Shown one piece after another: positions 35,926 to 44,856 of a stretch of DNA of 64,000 nt. The notes beneath the pieces are model-generated. The model ran no database searches and was not told the origin of the DNA. It was given only the letters and a program-made list of their open reading frames with translations. Both the position numbers and the translations under genes were made by a program. Each line of letters begins with the position of its first letter. The first letter of the stretch is position 1. Source of the stretch: JBDTSW01 sp963782605 (lineage in GTDB: Bacteria; Actinomycetota; Thermoleophilia; Solirubrobacterales; 70-9); contig CAWAKK010000005.1 of assembly GCA_963782605.1 (NCBI GenBank), forward strand, positions 1-64,000, written 5' to 3'.

Positions 35926-38277
35926 GTGCTGATCTCGATCCTGCTTGCGCTTCTGGTCGTCTTGGCATCGCTCGGGGCGGGCGGGATCACGCTCGCGCTG
36001 TTGGGCGCCCGGCATCGAACCTGGCTCGCGGGCCCCGTGGGATTCGCGGCGCTCACGGTCATCGCGGGCCTCTGCATCCGGCTGCCTGGCCGGGCGGCGA
36101 GCGCGGCCGTCGTGATCGTCCTCGCGTTCGTTGCCGGTCTGCTCGTGGTGCGCATCGCAGCACGACGCCCGGTGGCTTCCACGGACGAGCCCGCCGGCAC
36201 CCTGGGCGCCGGCGTCGCTGTGATCGCCATCGCGCTCGTGGCGGCGGCGATCCCGTTCGTGCTGGAGGGGCGAGCCGGCGTCCTTGGAGAGGGCATCTAC
36301 ACCAACGACCACGCCGCCCAGCTCTACTGGACCGACTGGCTCAAGGAGGGCTTCGGGCCCGAGCCGAGCGCGGTCGCCTGGGGATATCCGGTCGGCCCCC
36401 AGTCACTGGTTGCGGTGATCGCAGCGGGCACGGGCGCCTCGCTCATCGACGCGTTCAACGGGTTGCTGATGGCGATCCCCGCGCTCACCGGGCTTGCGGC
36501 TCTCGCGGTCCTCGGAGCCCTTCGGACTGTGCCCCGGATCGCCGTCGCGGTGCTCGCCGGGCTGCCCTTCCTCGGGGCCTCATTCCTGGCCCAGAGCGCG
36601 TTTAAGGAAACGACGATGGCCCTGCTGGTGATCGCCTTCGCCGCCACCTTGGCGCTGGCCAGCGAGCACGAGGTCGTGGGCGCGCCACGGCTCGGGCGAA
36701 CCGCCGCCGCCGGGGCGGGGGTGCTTCTTGCCCTGGCGGCGCTTTTTGCCTACAGCGTCCCCGGCTTGGTCTGGTTCGCGCTCACGCTCTTGGGTTGGCT
36801 GGCCCTGCTCGCAGCGGTTGGCGAGCGCAGAGTCGACTGGGTAGCCGTCCGGGCGACGATCCGGCGCCGGCGGGTGCTGCTGGCGCTTGTGCTCTTGGCC
36901 GTGATCGGCGTCGCCGCCCTCACTGTCGGGCGTATCAGCGACTTCGCCGACCGTATCGGCCAGGTGCAGGCCTCGGCGGGGAGGCTCTCGTCGCCCGTGT
37001 GGCCGGGCGAGGCGCTCGGGATCTGGCCCGAGGGAGACTTCCGCGTGGTTCGCGGCGAGGTCAGCGGCTCCTTGGTCGCAACGGCGATCGGCGTACTCGT
37101 CGCGCTCGCCGGTGCCGCGGTCATGTGGCGCCGACGCGCCTATGCGCTGCTCGCTGCGCTGGGAGCAGCCGCCGTCATCTACATCGGCGCCCGCCTCTTC
37201 GCGAGCATCTACGTGGAGGCGAAGGCCCTGGCGATCATGGCGCCGCTGGTGATCGTGGTCGGAATCGGAGGGCTCATCGCGGCCCGTAGCGGCAAATGGG
37301 CGCGAGCGCTCCGCGGCCTCGGCATCGCCGCGCTGGTGGCCGGGGCGGCCTCCACGTTCCTGGCCTTGCGCGAGGCGCCCGTGGGCTTCTCGGACCGGGG
37401 CTCGGAGCTCGAGACGCTCGCCGAGCAGATCGAGGGCGAGCGAGTCGCATTCTTGGGCGTCGACCGCTTCGCCGCCTACTGGCTGCGTGGCACGTTGATC
37501 GAGAGTCCCGGGGGCTACGTCCCGCCCGAGGTCCGCGCCCGCCCGCGGAAGGCTTGGCAACAGGGCCTCGCGATGGACTTCGACACGCTGGCGTCCGGGC
37601 GCCTTGATCGCTTCGATTACGCGATCACGACGACGGCGCCGTTTCAAAGCACGCCGCCGGCCAACTGGTCCGAGGTCGATCGCACAGACTCATACGTGCT
37701 CTGGAAGCGGGAGGGGAAGACGCCAAAGACCGAGGTCTTCGAGCGGTCCGGGAGGCCTGGCGCACGGCTCGGATCGAGCGGGGCGTGCCGCCGCGCCGGC
37801 GAGGCCGTCGTGCTGCCCCGGCCGGTCGTCGGAAAGCGGAGTGGGTGGAGCCTGCCGAATCCATTCGCGCCACCAGCCACAAGCACCCAGACGCTCGAGC
37901 TTGAGCCCGGGAGCTGGCTGCTCTCCCTCCAGTACCACAGCCAGGTCGACCTGACCGTGCGGGCGGGGGACCTCGAGGCGGAGCTGCCCGCGTCGTTGGT
38001 GGGCATGTACCTGACCCATCAAGGCCAGAGCGCGTTCTGGCAGGTCGGCGAGGTCGATGTCGAGCGAGGTGGCGCACTCGACGTATCGGTGGGTGCCGAG
38101 GAGCCCGGCGGGCTCGAACGGGCCATCGGGGCCGAGCGGCGCGTGTGGCTCGGCGAAGTCGCAGCCATGCGCGTCGATCCGCTCGCCGGGGACCCCGATG
38201 AGGTGCCGCTCGGCGATGCGTGCGGCGCCTACGTCGACCATGCCCAGCCGGGCGGAGGCAGCACAAACGTTGGCTAA
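35926..38277 (+). CDS. Large polytopic membrane protein, GT-C-like
   Basis: A 783-residue protein with about 12 hydrophobic segments and a first outer loop YTNDHAAQLYWTDWLKEGFG containing the Asp-His pair expected for GT-C enzymes. The C-terminal about 270 residues are soluble: DRFAAYWLRGTLIESPGGYV, then a beta-rich section (LELEPGSWLLSLQYHSQVDL) that looks like a carbohydrate-binding or jelly-roll domain, ending with conserved Cys pairs. GTG 35926. It probably acts with the preceding gene on the same lipid-linked glycan. The exact reaction is unknown. Confidence 0.65.
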   Translation: MLISILLALLVVLASLGAGGITLALLGARHRTWLAGPVGFAALTVIAGLCIRLPGRAASAAVVIVLAFVAGLLVVRIAARRPVASTDEPAGTLGAGVAVIAIALVAAAIPFVLEGRAGVLGEGIYTNDHAAQLYWTDWLKEGFGPEPSAVAWGYPVGPQSLVAVIAAGTGASLIDAFNGLLMAIPALTGLAALAVLGALRTVPRIAVAVLAGLPFLGASFLAQSAFKETTMALLVIAFAATLALASEHEVVGAPRLGRTAAAGAGVLLALAALFAYSVPGLVWFALTLLGWLALLAAVGERRVDWVAVRATIRRRRVLLALVLLAVIGVAALTVGRISDFADRIGQVQASAGRLSSPVWPGEALGIWPEGDFRVVRGEVSGSLVATAIGVLVALAGAAVMWRRRAYALLAALGAAAVIYIGARLFASIYVEAKALAIMAPLVIVVGIGGLIAARSGKWARALRGLGIAALVAGAASTFLALREAPVGFSDRGSELETLAEQIEGERVAFLGVDRFAAYWLRGTLIESPGGYVPPEVRARPRKAWQQGLAMDFDTLASGRLDRFDYAITTTAPFQSTPPANWSEVDRTDSYVLWKREGKTPKTEVFERSGRPGARLGSSGACRRAGEAVVLPRPVVGKRSGWSLPNPFAPPATSTQTLELEPGSWLLSLQYHSQVDLTVRAGDLEAELPASLVGMYLTHQGQSAFWQVGEVDVERGGALDVSVGAEEPGGLERAIGAERRVWLGEVAAMRVDPLAGDPDEVPLGDACGAYVDHAQPGGGSTNVG

Positions 38278-38289
38278 CCTCCCGCGCCG

Positions 38290-39273
38290 ATGAGGCGCCT
38301 AAACCCACCCCGCAGGGCGCGTCAGCGCAGGCCTGGGAAGAAGACCCCGGGAGGAGCCCCGCTTCGCGGCATGCGGCGGGTGCCGCCGGTGACCTTCGTC
38401 GGCGGGACCGGTCGCAGCGGCACCCACATCATCGCCAAGCTCCTTGGTCGTCACGGAAAGCTCTATCTGATTCCGGTCGAGTGCCGGTTTCACGTGGAGG
38501 AACGCGGCTTTCCGGGCCTGCTGGCGGGGACGACGACGAAGCAGGCCTTCCTGCGTCGCCTGCGCGGCTTTTGGTGGAAGGGGTTTCAGACGTCGCGTTT
38601 TCGGGGCCTTTATCGCTTCGTTCCCCGCGAGCGGTTCGACGACGCCGTGATGGCGTTCGATCAACGCTTCGACGACGATGCGGAAGGTGCCTGCCGGGAT
38701 CTGTTCTGGTCGCTGCTATGGCCGTACGAGGCCGAGGGGGAGGTGAGCGGGATCGTTGAGCAGAGCTGCGATTCGATCGCTCAGGCCGAGACGCTGCAGC
38801 GACTCTTTCCGGAAGCCGGCTTCGTTCATGTGGTCCGTGACGGGCGCGACGCCTCGGCCTCTCGGGTCGCACAGACCCGCGGCATCATCTACCCCCGCAC
38901 CCGCGCCCAGGGGCTCGAGTGGTGGGAGGCGCGGATCCGCTCGATGGATGCCGGCGCGCGCACCGTCCCTCCGGAGCGCCTGCGCGAGATCAGCCTCGAT
39001 GAGCTCCTCGAGGACGAGGACAACGAGATCCTCGCGGAGATCATGGGCGTCGTGCGCCTTCAGCCCGCCCGCATGGTGCGCAAGTTCCTGCGCAACCAGA
39101 TGAGCACGCGTGGCGCCAACGCCGAACGATGGCGGCGGGGCGTCTCGGCCGGAAAGCGTGAACGGCTGGATCGCCTTTACCTCGAGGCGCTTGACCGCCT
39201 CGAGGCCGACGGTGTGCGCACGGTGCCGCTCTTGCGGCAGACGTACGAGCGGCGCGCAAGGGTCGTCGCGTGA
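38290..39273 (+). CDS. Sulfotransferase family protein (copy 1)
   Basis: A 327-residue protein with the PAPS 5'-phosphosulfate loop FVGGTGRSGTHIIAKLLGRH (about residues 37-56) and the 3'-phosphate motif HVVRDGRDASASRVAQTRG (about residues 180-198), as in Sulfotransfer_3/heparan-type enzymes. IPVECRFHVEERGFPGLL follows the P-loop. The basic N-terminus (RRLNPPRRARQRRPGKK) is longer than in copy 2. The stop overlaps copy 2 as GTGA. It is presumed to add sulfate to a sugar or lipid made by the neighbouring glycosyltransferases; the acceptor is unknown. Confidence 0.85.
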   Translation: MRRLNPPRRARQRRPGKKTPGGAPLRGMRRVPPVTFVGGTGRSGTHIIAKLLGRHGKLYLIPVECRFHVEERGFPGLLAGTTTKQAFLRRLRGFWWKGFQTSRFRGLYRFVPRERFDDAVMAFDQRFDDDAEGACRDLFWSLLWPYEAEGEVSGIVEQSCDSIAQAETLQRLFPEAGFVHVVRDGRDASASRVAQTRGIIYPRTRAQGLEWWEARIRSMDAGARTVPPERLREISLDELLEDEDNEILAEIMGVVRLQPARMVRKFLRNQMSTRGANAERWRRGVSAGKRERLDRLYLEALDRLEADGVRTVPLLRQTYERRARVVA

Positions 39274-40247
39274 GCGATCGCGAGCCGGCCCAGCTCGTAT
39301 TCGTCGGCGGTACGGGCCGCAGCGGGACCCACATCACCGCCCGTCTGCTGGGCGAGCATTCGCGTTTCGCCGCCGTCCCGATCGAATGCCGCTTCCACTG
39401 CAATCCACGCGGCCTGGCCGAGGTGGTGACGGGCGAGACCACGCCCCAGGAGTTCGTGTGGAAGCTGCGCCGGTTCTGGTGGCACCGGGTCCGCCGGGGT
39501 GGCAGGGCGACCGTCCGCCTGCGCAGGTTCGTGAGTCGCGAGACCGGAGATTTCGGCGAGACGAAGGTGCGCGGACTGCACCAGATCATGCCGCGGGAGC
39601 GCCTCGAGGAGGGCATCGCCGCCTTCGAGGCCGAGGCCCATGACGACGTCGCCGCCGCCTCGCGGGAGCTCTTCTTCCACCTGCTCGGTCCCCTCGCTGC
39701 CGAGGAGGGCAAGCCCGCCCTGGTCGAGATGAGCTGTTTTACGATCGCCTCAGCACCCGGCCTGGAGCGGATCTTCCCCGATGCTCGCTTCGTTCACTCG
39801 GTGCGCGACGGTCGCGACTCCGGCTCATCGAAGGTCTCGAAGCGCCAGAAGGACCATCATCCCACCGACGCGACCTCTGGGATCGAGTGGTGGGAGGACC
39901 GGTTGACCCGCGCCGAAGAGGGTGTACGCGGACTTTCGGATCCTGTCGGGCGTCTGCATGCGGTCTCGCTCGACGACCTGGTCTGGGGGGATCGCGAGGC
40001 GAGCTACGCCGGCCTGCTCGAGTTCCTTGGGATCGAGGACGAGGCAGCCATGCGCCGTGTCTTCGATGAGGAGATGAACGCCGGCGCGGCCCACCGTGAG
40101 CGTTGGCGGGAGGGTCATACGAGGGCCGAGCAGGACGCCATCGTTGCTGCCTACGAACAAGCGCTAGAGCGCATCGAGGCCGACGGCTTTCACTGTGCCG
40201 GGCTCCTGCGGCGCTCGTTCGAGCGAACCGCTCCGGCGCTCGGATGA
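39270..40247 (+). CDS. Sulfotransferase family protein (copy 2)
   Basis: A 325-residue tandem paralogue of the previous gene, with matching motifs FVGGTGRSGTHITARLLGEH, VPIECRFHCNP and the 3'-phosphate site SVRDGRDSGSSKVSKRQ. The C-terminal part (EEMNAGAAHRERWREGHTRA) aligns with NQMSTRGANAERWRRGVSAG of copy 1, so the pair arose by duplication. GTG start in a 4-bp overlap, and its own stop overlaps the glycosyltransferase ATG, so the three genes are translationally coupled. Confidence 0.87.
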   Translation: MSDREPAQLVFVGGTGRSGTHITARLLGEHSRFAAVPIECRFHCNPRGLAEVVTGETTPQEFVWKLRRFWWHRVRRGGRATVRLRRFVSRETGDFGETKVRGLHQIMPRERLEEGIAAFEAEAHDDVAAASRELFFHLLGPLAAEEGKPALVEMSCFTIASAPGLERIFPDARFVHSVRDGRDSGSSKVSKRQKDHHPTDATSGIEWWEDRLTRAEEGVRGLSDPVGRLHAVSLDDLVWGDREASYAGLLEFLGIEDEAAMRRVFDEEMNAGAAHRERWREGHTRAEQDAIVAAYEQALERIEADGFHCAGLLRRSFERTAPALG

Positions 40248-41773
40248 GCCGCGTCCTCTTCCTCTCCTCCAACGGCACGGGGTTGGGTCACCTGACGCGG
40301 TCGATGGCGATCGCACGCCGCCTCGATGGGCTCGATCCGTTCTTTCTCACCCTCTCGGGGGCGGCGCCGGTGGTCCGGGACCAAGGCTTTCCCGTCGAGT
40401 ACGTCGCTTCCTACTCCACGCCGGGGGCGGGAAGCAACTGGCGATGGTCGCGCCGGCTGCGCGGGAGGCTGCGTGCAGTTCTCGCCGAGTTGGCACCGGA
40501 GCTGGTCGTCTTCGACGGCGCCCACCCATACCAGGGACTCGTCGACGCGCTGCCGGCAGCCCGGGGTGCCACCCGCGTGTGGTGCCGGCGGGCGATGTGG
40601 AAGCCGGGCTCAAACCCCGGTGCCCTCGGTCGCGAGCGATCCTTCGACCACGTCCTCGAGCCGGGAGAGTTCGCCGCGAGCCAGGATCGAGGGCCAACCG
40701 TCGGGCGGCGGCCCCACGCGCACGTCGTGGACCCGATCGTGTTCTGCGCTGACGAGGACCTCTTGCCTCGCGCGGAGGCAGCTCGGGAGCTCGGCCTCGA
40801 CCCGACCGCGACCTGTGTCTTGATCAACCTTGGCCAGGGCGAGGAGGTCCGGGGGCTGGCTGAGCGGTGCGTCGCGCACCTCGCGGGGAGGAAAGGGGTC
40901 CAGGTGGCCGTGCTCTCCTCGGCGATTGCAGCGGGATTGGAGCCGCCGGATGGCGTCGTCCATCTGCGGGCGACGTACCCGATCTCCCGTTACTACCGGG
41001 CGATCGACGCCGCCGTCGCGGCCTCCGGCTACAACGCGTACCACGAGCTGATTCGCTGCGGCGTGCCGGCGCTCTATGCGCCGATGCGCAGGGAGACCGA
41101 CAACCAGAGCGCGCGGGCTCGGTTCGCACAGGAGGCAGGGGTCGGCCTCTCGCTCGAGGGCGCTACGGCGGAAGCACGGCTCGACCAGCTGCTCGATCCG
41201 GTGGCCCTGGATCGCATGCGCGCCAAGCTGGTGGAGCTGCGTCCGGGCAACGGTGCCGACGATGCGGCCCGCTGGCTTTCTGACCTCGTCGCCTCCGGGA
41301 AGCCCAAGCCGCGGGCGAGGACAGGTGGCTGGCGCGCGCAGGTCCGAGATCTCATTTCGACCGCACAGAGCGACCCGGGCTCGCTGGCGCGCATGCCGCG
41401 CGAGCTCGCGGCGATCGCGCAGCAAACGATCGAGCGACCAGCGGCGAGAACGGTCGTCCTGGCGGTGGACGTCCCGGCTGGCGGCATCGAAGCGATCGTG
41501 GGCGACGCGCTCGCGCGGACGAGCGACCCCCCTGAGCGGGTGCTCGTGGCCACGGACTCACTTGAACTCGCGACACTGCGCGAGGCGGGCGTCGGGTTCG
41601 AGCACGTTCCCGCACGCGACGAGCCACAGGCACGGCTCGCCGCGGGCTCATATGAGGACTTCGTGGCGGCGCGCCTACGCCTGATCCTGGCCGAGCGCAG
41701 GCGTCCGCAGCGTTTCATCGCGATGGGCGAGACCGCTGAGGCGGTGGCTGCCTCCGGTACCCTGAGCGGCTGA
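40244..41773 (+). CDS. MurG-like (GT28-type) glycosyltransferase with extra C-terminal domain
   Basis: A 509-residue protein. The N-terminal Rossmann half opens with LFLSSNGTGLGHLTRSMAIA (the GxGHxxR motif of MurG/GT-B enzymes). The second half has AVAASGYNAYHELIRCGVPA then LYAPMRRETDNQSARARFAQ, the nucleotide-sugar-binding region. About residues 385-509 (TVVLAVDVPAGGIEAIVGDA, RVLVATDSLELATLREAGVG) form an additional alpha/beta domain not seen in MurG. No membrane segment, so it is likely peripheral and cytosolic. ATG 40244 overlaps the preceding stop. Probably adds a sugar to a lipid-linked precursor. Confidence 0.8.
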   Translation: MSRVLFLSSNGTGLGHLTRSMAIARRLDGLDPFFLTLSGAAPVVRDQGFPVEYVASYSTPGAGSNWRWSRRLRGRLRAVLAELAPELVVFDGAHPYQGLVDALPAARGATRVWCRRAMWKPGSNPGALGRERSFDHVLEPGEFAASQDRGPTVGRRPHAHVVDPIVFCADEDLLPRAEAARELGLDPTATCVLINLGQGEEVRGLAERCVAHLAGRKGVQVAVLSSAIAAGLEPPDGVVHLRATYPISRYYRAIDAAVAASGYNAYHELIRCGVPALYAPMRRETDNQSARARFAQEAGVGLSLEGATAEARLDQLLDPVALDRMRAKLVELRPGNGADDAARWLSDLVASGKPKPRARTGGWRAQVRDLISTAQSDPGSLARMPRELAAIAQQTIERPAARTVVLAVDVPAGGIEAIVGDALARTSDPPERVLVATDSLELATLREAGVGFEHVPARDEPQARLAAGSYEDFVAARLRLILAERRRPQRFIAMGETAEAVAASGTLSG

Positions 41774-41819
41774 GCAGGCAGTCAAGCGGCGTCGCAGCGC
41801 CACTGCTCGCATCACCCCC

Positions 41820-42743
41820 ATGGAGGCCTCAACCCGCACCATCGAGTCCAGCGGGCGGACCGTCCCAGAGAGCGCGGACGCCGACGCCACCAGCGCGATC
41901 GCGCGGGGCGCGTTGCCGAACCTCGTCGTCGTCGGTGCCCAGAAGTGCGGGACCAGCGGGCTTCACTATCACCTCGGGCTGCACCCCGAGATCATGATGT
42001 CGAAGCCCAAGGAGCTCAACTTCTTCATCTCCGAGCGCGCATGGCCGCGCGGCGTCGAGTGGTATCGCGGCCATTTCGACCCACGCGCCCGGGTTCGGGG
42101 CGAGTCGTCGCCGAACTACACGGCGTTTCCCCATCACCTCGGCGTTCCCGAGCGCATGCACTCCGTGATCCCGGATGCGCGTCTCATCTACGTCGTCCGA
42201 GACCCGCTGCTTCGGATGGCATCCCACTGGGTCCACAACTACGCGAAAAGGCGAGAGAAAGGCGATCTCGCGAAAACGCTGGCTCACCCGAACACCTCCT
42301 ACGTCGTGCGCAGCCAGTACTTCATGCAGCTCCAGCAGTTCCTGAAGTACTACGACAGGGAGCAGGTTCTGGTGCTCCAGCAGAGCGAGTTCCGCAAAGA
42401 CCGTCTGCAGGCCCTTCGGCAGGTGTTCGAGTTCGTGGGAGTCGATGCCGACTTCACCCACCCGAGCTTCGAGCGCGAGCGCCACGCCACGGCTCGCAAG
42501 ACGCGAGCGACACGCCTCGCTGCCTGGCTCGAGAGCATGAGCAAGGGACGCGGCGGGCGCGTGCTTCCGCCGAAGGTGTGGTTCGCCCTCGACGAATACC
42601 TTCCGCTTCGCAAGTCCATCGAGCGGCCGGACGTCCGTGGCGCCCTGTCCGACGAGACGCTGCGCGTGCTTCGGGAGGACGCGGAGCGCTTTCGCGACCT
42701 GGTCGGGCGGGACTTCCCGAGCTGGTCGATCTGGGACGTATGA
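41820..42743 (+). CDS. Sulfotransferase family protein (NDST-like type)
   Basis: A 307-residue PAPS-dependent sulfotransferase of a different subgroup from the two copies upstream. 5'-phosphosulfate loop: LVVVGAQKCGTSGLHYHLGL (about residues 40-59). KPKELNFF and RGESSPNYTAFP are typical of heparan-sulfate-type enzymes. 3'-phosphate motif: YVVRDPLLRMASHWVH. The late basic segment (ERHATARKTRATRLAAWL) is family-like. ATG 41820 lies 46 nt after the glycosyltransferase. The stop overlaps the flippase ATG (ATGA), which couples sulfation to export. Confidence 0.88.
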   Translation: MEASTRTIESSGRTVPESADADATSAIARGALPNLVVVGAQKCGTSGLHYHLGLHPEIMMSKPKELNFFISERAWPRGVEWYRGHFDPRARVRGESSPNYTAFPHHLGVPERMHSVIPDARLIYVVRDPLLRMASHWVHNYAKRREKGDLAKTLAHPNTSYVVRSQYFMQLQQFLKYYDREQVLVLQQSEFRKDRLQALRQVFEFVGVDADFTHPSFERERHATARKTRATRLAAWLESMSKGRGGRVLPPKVWFALDEYLPLRKSIERPDVRGALSDETLRVLREDAERFRDLVGRDFPSWSIWDV

Positions 42744-44821
42744 GCCCCGCGTCAGGCGGCGGCGGCGATCCGAGCGCCAAGGGGGGAGCTCCCGGCGGAG
42801 CGGGCGCGGTCCTCGGATTCCGGGTGATCCGGTATTCGGGCGTTCAGGGGGTCGCCCTGGTGATCAGCAACATGCTGCAGCTCGCGACGATCGGCGTCGT
42901 CGCCGGCTTCCTCGGGGCGGCCGATCTCGGGCGCTACAGCCTGCTCCTGTTTTTGGGTGCGCTGGTGACGATGGCCTTCGGCCTCGCGGTGAAGCCCGGC
43001 ACGATCCGCCGCACCTTCGGAGGCGGGGACGAAGACGATGAGGACGATGACGATGATGAGGAGGAGGTCTCGGGCGCGCCGAAGCGCAGCCTCGGCGCTG
43101 GGCTCATGTGGTCGATCGTGCTTGGGCTGGCCGCGACGGCACTCGTCGTCGCGTTGCGGGAACCTATCTCCGACCTCTTGTTCGGAGGAGATGCGGACAC
43201 TGCGCTCGTGCTCTGGGCCGGGCTTCTCGGCGGCACGGGGGTTCTGTTTCGGGTCGGCTCGATCTGTCTTTGGTTCGAGCGCCGCCCGAGCGCCTTCCTG
43301 ATCGCCGAGGTGGCGCGGCCATTGGTGGGGCTGGCGCTGATGACCGCATTGCTCGTCGCCGGGGGTGGTCTCGCGGATGCCGTGGCGGGAGTCGCGGTCG
43401 GAACGGGGGTGGCAGCCCTGCTCACGGTGATCCTGTTGCGCGGCAGCTTCGTGCCGAACCTGTGGCCGAGCGAAGTGGTGCCGATCGTGAAGGCGGCGGG
43501 ACGCAGGGTGCCGATCGTGAGCTCGCTGTGGACGGTTCAAAACGCTGATGTCTTTCTGCTCTCCCGAGCGGTGGACGCCACCGACCTGGGCATCTATACG
43601 CTCGCGGCCAGGCTCGGGCTCGTGGTCTCGTTCCTGCCTCAGGGCTTCCGCGTGGCGATGCGTCCGCTGCGAAAGAGCGCAGTCTTCAGGGCGGTTCAGA
43701 AGGAGTACGGGCGACCCACCGCGAAGGGCCAGCTGCTCGCCTACTTCGTGCTCGTCTGCATCTCGTCGATCCTCATCATGGTGCTCGCCGGCGAGCTGAT
43801 CGTGAGCCTGGCCCCTCCGGAGTTCGCCGATGCCGCGCCGCTGGTGCCGCTGACGGCAACCGCGCTGATCATGCCTCCGCTCTGGCGCACTATGAACGGC
43901 CAGACGAACTGGCCCAGCAAGTCCCGCGCGACGTTCGTCGCCGGCACCGTCGGAGCGGCGCTGGTCTTCATCGGCCTCTGCCTTGTCCTCGCACCGGAGA
44001 TCGGGATCTACGCCCCGCCGGTGGCGATGCTGGTCGCCTTCGTCCCGCCGATCTCATATTTCTTCATCCGCTGCCAGCTGGGGCCCACGCCGATCGATTT
44101 CCCCTACGGCGAGGTCCTGCGCGGGCTCTTGATCGCAGTCGTCATCGGCGGGGGTTTCTTTGCGCTCCCGAGCTTCAACCCGGTTCTGGAGGCGTTGGCG
44201 ATCATCGTCCTGCTCGGCCTCTACGTGTCGCTCCTGTTCGTTTTTCGCGTCGTCCCCGAGAGCCATTGGCCGGCGATCACTCAGATGGCCGGGTCCGTCA
44301 TCTCGGGGCGCGGCGATCGGGTGAATCCCAGGCTCGGGCTGCGCTCGATCGATCCGGGTGATCGCGCCGAGCTGAGGTTGGCGATCACCGAGCGATTGCC
44401 GCCCGAGGCGCTCGCCGCGCCCGCGACCCGAGCGGACCCGGCGCCTCGCGACGAGGCCACGGAGTTGGAGCTGACGGAGGGGGCGCGCTTGGTGCGGGTG
44501 CTGCGACTCGCGGGCCGCAACGGTGGCGCTCCTGTGAGGAAGCGCTCCCGCCTCGATGGTGGCGTCGCGGAGTTCCTGTTCGCCGACGAGCCCATCGCCG
44601 TCCGCAACGCATCGATGCGGGCGCTGCTCGACCAGGGAGCGAGCGCCGACGACCTCCGAGGCCTCGAGGATCTGGTCGAGCACCTGGCAAAGGTTCCCCC
44701 AGAAGCCTGGGAGGGCGCCGCGCTCTCAGAGAGCCCACCCCGCACACGCCGGCTACGGGCGGGACGCCGCGCCCGCCAGACCCTGGCGAAGACCGCCAAG
44801 TCGATCGGCAAGCGGATCTAG
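42740..44821 (+). CDS. Wzx-type polysaccharide flippase with acidic loop and cytosolic tail
   Basis: A 693-residue protein. About residues 25-510 hold the 12 or more helices of an oligosaccharide flippase/MATE-like transporter (GVQGVALVISNMLQLATIGV, AARLGLVVSFLPQGFRVAMR, PLVPLTATALIMPPLWRTMN). Between helices 2 and 3 lies a run of acidic residues (about residues 93-110, Asp/Glu only after GGGDED). The last about 170 residues are soluble and charged (ELTEGARLVRVLRLAGRNGG, ending in a basic segment), with no known domain. It presumably flips a lipid-linked, possibly sulfated, oligosaccharide. ATG in a 4-bp overlap. Confidence 0.82.
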   Translation: MSPASGGGGDPSAKGGAPGGAGAVLGFRVIRYSGVQGVALVISNMLQLATIGVVAGFLGAADLGRYSLLLFLGALVTMAFGLAVKPGTIRRTFGGGDEDDEDDDDDEEEVSGAPKRSLGAGLMWSIVLGLAATALVVALREPISDLLFGGDADTALVLWAGLLGGTGVLFRVGSICLWFERRPSAFLIAEVARPLVGLALMTALLVAGGGLADAVAGVAVGTGVAALLTVILLRGSFVPNLWPSEVVPIVKAAGRRVPIVSSLWTVQNADVFLLSRAVDATDLGIYTLAARLGLVVSFLPQGFRVAMRPLRKSAVFRAVQKEYGRPTAKGQLLAYFVLVCISSILIMVLAGELIVSLAPPEFADAAPLVPLTATALIMPPLWRTMNGQTNWPSKSRATFVAGTVGAALVFIGLCLVLAPEIGIYAPPVAMLVAFVPPISYFFIRCQLGPTPIDFPYGEVLRGLLIAVVIGGGFFALPSFNPVLEALAIIVLLGLYVSLLFVFRVVPESHWPAITQMAGSVISGRGDRVNPRLGLRSIDPGDRAELRLAITERLPPEALAAPATRADPAPRDEATELELTEGARLVRVLRLAGRNGGAPVRKRSRLDGGVAEFLFADEPIAVRNASMRALLDQGASADDLRGLEDLVEHLAKVPPEAWEGAALSESPPRTRRLRAGRRARQTLAKTAKSIGKRI

Positions 44822-44856
44822 GGCGTTCCGCTTTTGCGTCCCGGAGCGTGCCGTGG

